The translations under genes were made by a program, and so were the position numbers. Under the pieces are notes generated by a model. The model saw only the letters and a list, made by a program, of their open reading frames with translations. It had not been told where the DNA came from and did not search any database. A DNA stretch of 14,952 nt from Acidimicrobiia bacterium UBA4744 (lineage in GTDB: Bacteria > Actinomycetota > Acidimicrobiia > Spongiisociales > UBA4744): the NCBI GenBank assembly GCA_002403855.1, contig DHIO01000027.1, positions 20,115-35,066 of the forward strand, in the 5' to 3' direction. Shown here one piece after another: positions 14,087 through 14,952 of the stretch (its first letter is position 1; the number at the start of each line of letters is the position of its first letter).

Positions 14087-14952
14087 TCAGAGGTACTGGC
14101 CGGTGGTGACGGCTTCGATAGTCTTACCTTCCGCTTCGCCCTCGATCAACGTGCGGACGTAGACGATGCGCTCGCCTTTCTTGCCCGATATCTTGGCCCA
14201 GTCGTCGGGGTTGGTGGTATTGGGGAGATCTTCGTGTTCGGCAAACTCCTGCTTGATGGCCGCGAGCAGATCGCCGATCTTGAGACCGCCCGGACCGCCC
14301 CCGATCTCTCGCTTGATGGCGTCCTTCTTGGCGCGCCGCACGATGTTCTCGATCATGGCTCCGCTCGAGAAATCTCGGAAATACAGAACTTCGCGGTCAC
14401 CGTTGGCATAGGTGACTTCTAGGAATCGGTTTTCGGGGTCCATCGAGTACATCAAGTCGACGGTCTTGTCGATCATGCTCTCGACCAACTCGTTCTTGCC
14501 TCCGGCCGCAGCCATCTCCCCTTCGTCGAGCGGTATGTCGCCTCTCAGGTAGATCCCAAAGATCTGCCTTGCTGCTTCCGCGTCGGGTCTGTTGATCTTG
14601 ATCTTCACGTCGAGGCGCCCAGGCCGCAGGATCGCCGGGTCGATCAGATCCTCGCGGTTCGATGCTCCGATGACGATGACGTTCTTGAGGCTCTCCACCC
14701 CGTCGAGTTCCGACAGCAGTTGCGGGACGATGGTCGATTCCACATCCGACGAGATACCGGTCCCTCTCGTACGGAACAGCGAATCCATCTCGTCGAAGAA
14801 GACGATTACGGGTACCCCCTCATCGGACTTCTCCTTGGCACGCTGGAAGATGAGTCGAATCTGCCGTTCTGTTTCACCAACGTATTTGTTGAGGAGTTCG
14901 GGTCCCTTGATGTTGAGAAAGTAGGACCGGGAGTCTTCGCTGCCCGTCCGCC
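14087..14952 (-). CDS. mpa: Proteasomal AAA+ ATPase ARC/Mpa (3' part)
   Basis: The window holds about the last 288 codons of the Pup-recognising unfoldase; the N-terminal coiled coil, OB domains and Walker A lie beyond the right edge. Visible are YFLNIKGPELLNKYVGETE, RQIRLIFQRAKEK, Walker B VIVFFDEMDS (around 14780-14809, catalytic D-E), FRTRGTGISSDVE, the sensor region VIVIGASNREDLIDPA, ILRPGRLDVKIK with the arginine finger region, then LEVTYANGDREVLYF and PNTTNPDDWAKISGKKGERI. The C terminus GQYL supplies the proteasome-docking motif seen in mycobacterial Mpa. It recognises Pup, unfolds the client and feeds PrcBA. The stop is 2 nt before dop. Incomplete only because of the window edge. Confidence 0.96.
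   Translation of the reverse strand, partial: RTGSEDSRSYFLNIKGPELLNKYVGETERQIRLIFQRAKEKSDEGVPVIVFFDEMDSLFRTRGTGISSDVESTIVPQLLSELDGVESLKNVIVIGASNREDLIDPAILRPGRLDVKIKINRPDAEAARQIFGIYLRGDIPLDEGEMAAAGGKNELVESMIDKTVDLMYSMDPENRFLEVTYANGDREVLYFRDFSSGAMIENIVRRAKKDAIKREIGGGPGGLKIGDLLAAIKQEFAEHEDLPNTTNPDDWAKISGKKGERIVYVRTLIEGEAEGKTIEAVTTGQYL

Overview
The window is a GC-rich chromosomal segment from an actinobacterium. It carries an almost complete Pup-proteasome locus followed by a long housekeeping gene cluster. The order ARC/Mpa, dop, pup, prcB, prcA, pafA, pafB, pafC, tat genes, helY-type helicase matches the conserved actinobacterial synteny known from Mycobacterium. The protein sequences are clearly diverged from mycobacteria. 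A DUF2007 gene lies between prcA and pafA, and a zinc-ribbon gene lies between pafC and the tat genes. I suggest a deep-branching or uncultured actinomycete such as an acidimicrobial lineage, but that placement is inference only. All genes but one run on the minus strand, so transcription reads from high to low coordinates.

Right part (14952 to 10948): the 3' two thirds of the proteasomal AAA+ ATPase (ARC/Mpa), cut by the window edge, then dop (Pup deamidase/depupylase), pup (prokaryotic ubiquitin-like protein ending GGQ), prcB (beta subunit with an N-terminal propeptide before the catalytic threonine) and prcA (alpha subunit). These genes are packed with a 2-nt gap or with overlaps. Dop deamidates the Pup C-terminal Gln, PafA then ligates Pup to substrate lysines, the ATPase unfolds pupylated proteins into the PrcBA core, and Dop can also remove Pup.

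Middle (10951 to 7200): a single plus-strand gene for a DUF2007 protein with a C-terminal membrane helix. It is convergent with prcA, their stop codons share a CTAG, and it is divergent from pafA across 33 bp. Next come pafA (Pup ligase) and the pafB-pafC pair, WYL-domain regulators known in mycobacteria as the PafBC activator of the DNA-damage response.

Left-middle (7199 to 2201): a 128-bp intergenic stretch with two dyads, a small two-CxxC zinc-ribbon protein, a TatA/TatB-family subunit, TatC, a Ski2/Mtr4-like HelY helicase and a diacylglycerol-kinase-family lipid kinase. From tatA onward these genes are joined by 4-nt stop/start overlaps.

Left end (2152 to 1): a DUF4193 zinc-ribbon protein with a very acidic N-terminal half, a polyprenol-phosphate mannosyltransferase-like GT2 enzyme, a GNAT acetyltransferase, a NUDIX hydrolase, and the first 22 codons of another gene that resembles the start of M20-family peptidases.

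I found no tRNA, rRNA, CRISPR array, insertion sequence or phage genes, and no gene-free stretch longer than about 132 bp. The window is a known system rather than a clearly new one. The least explained parts are the DUF2007 gene inside the proteasome locus, the zinc-ribbon gene, the acidic DUF4193 extension and the dyads near 7089-7152.
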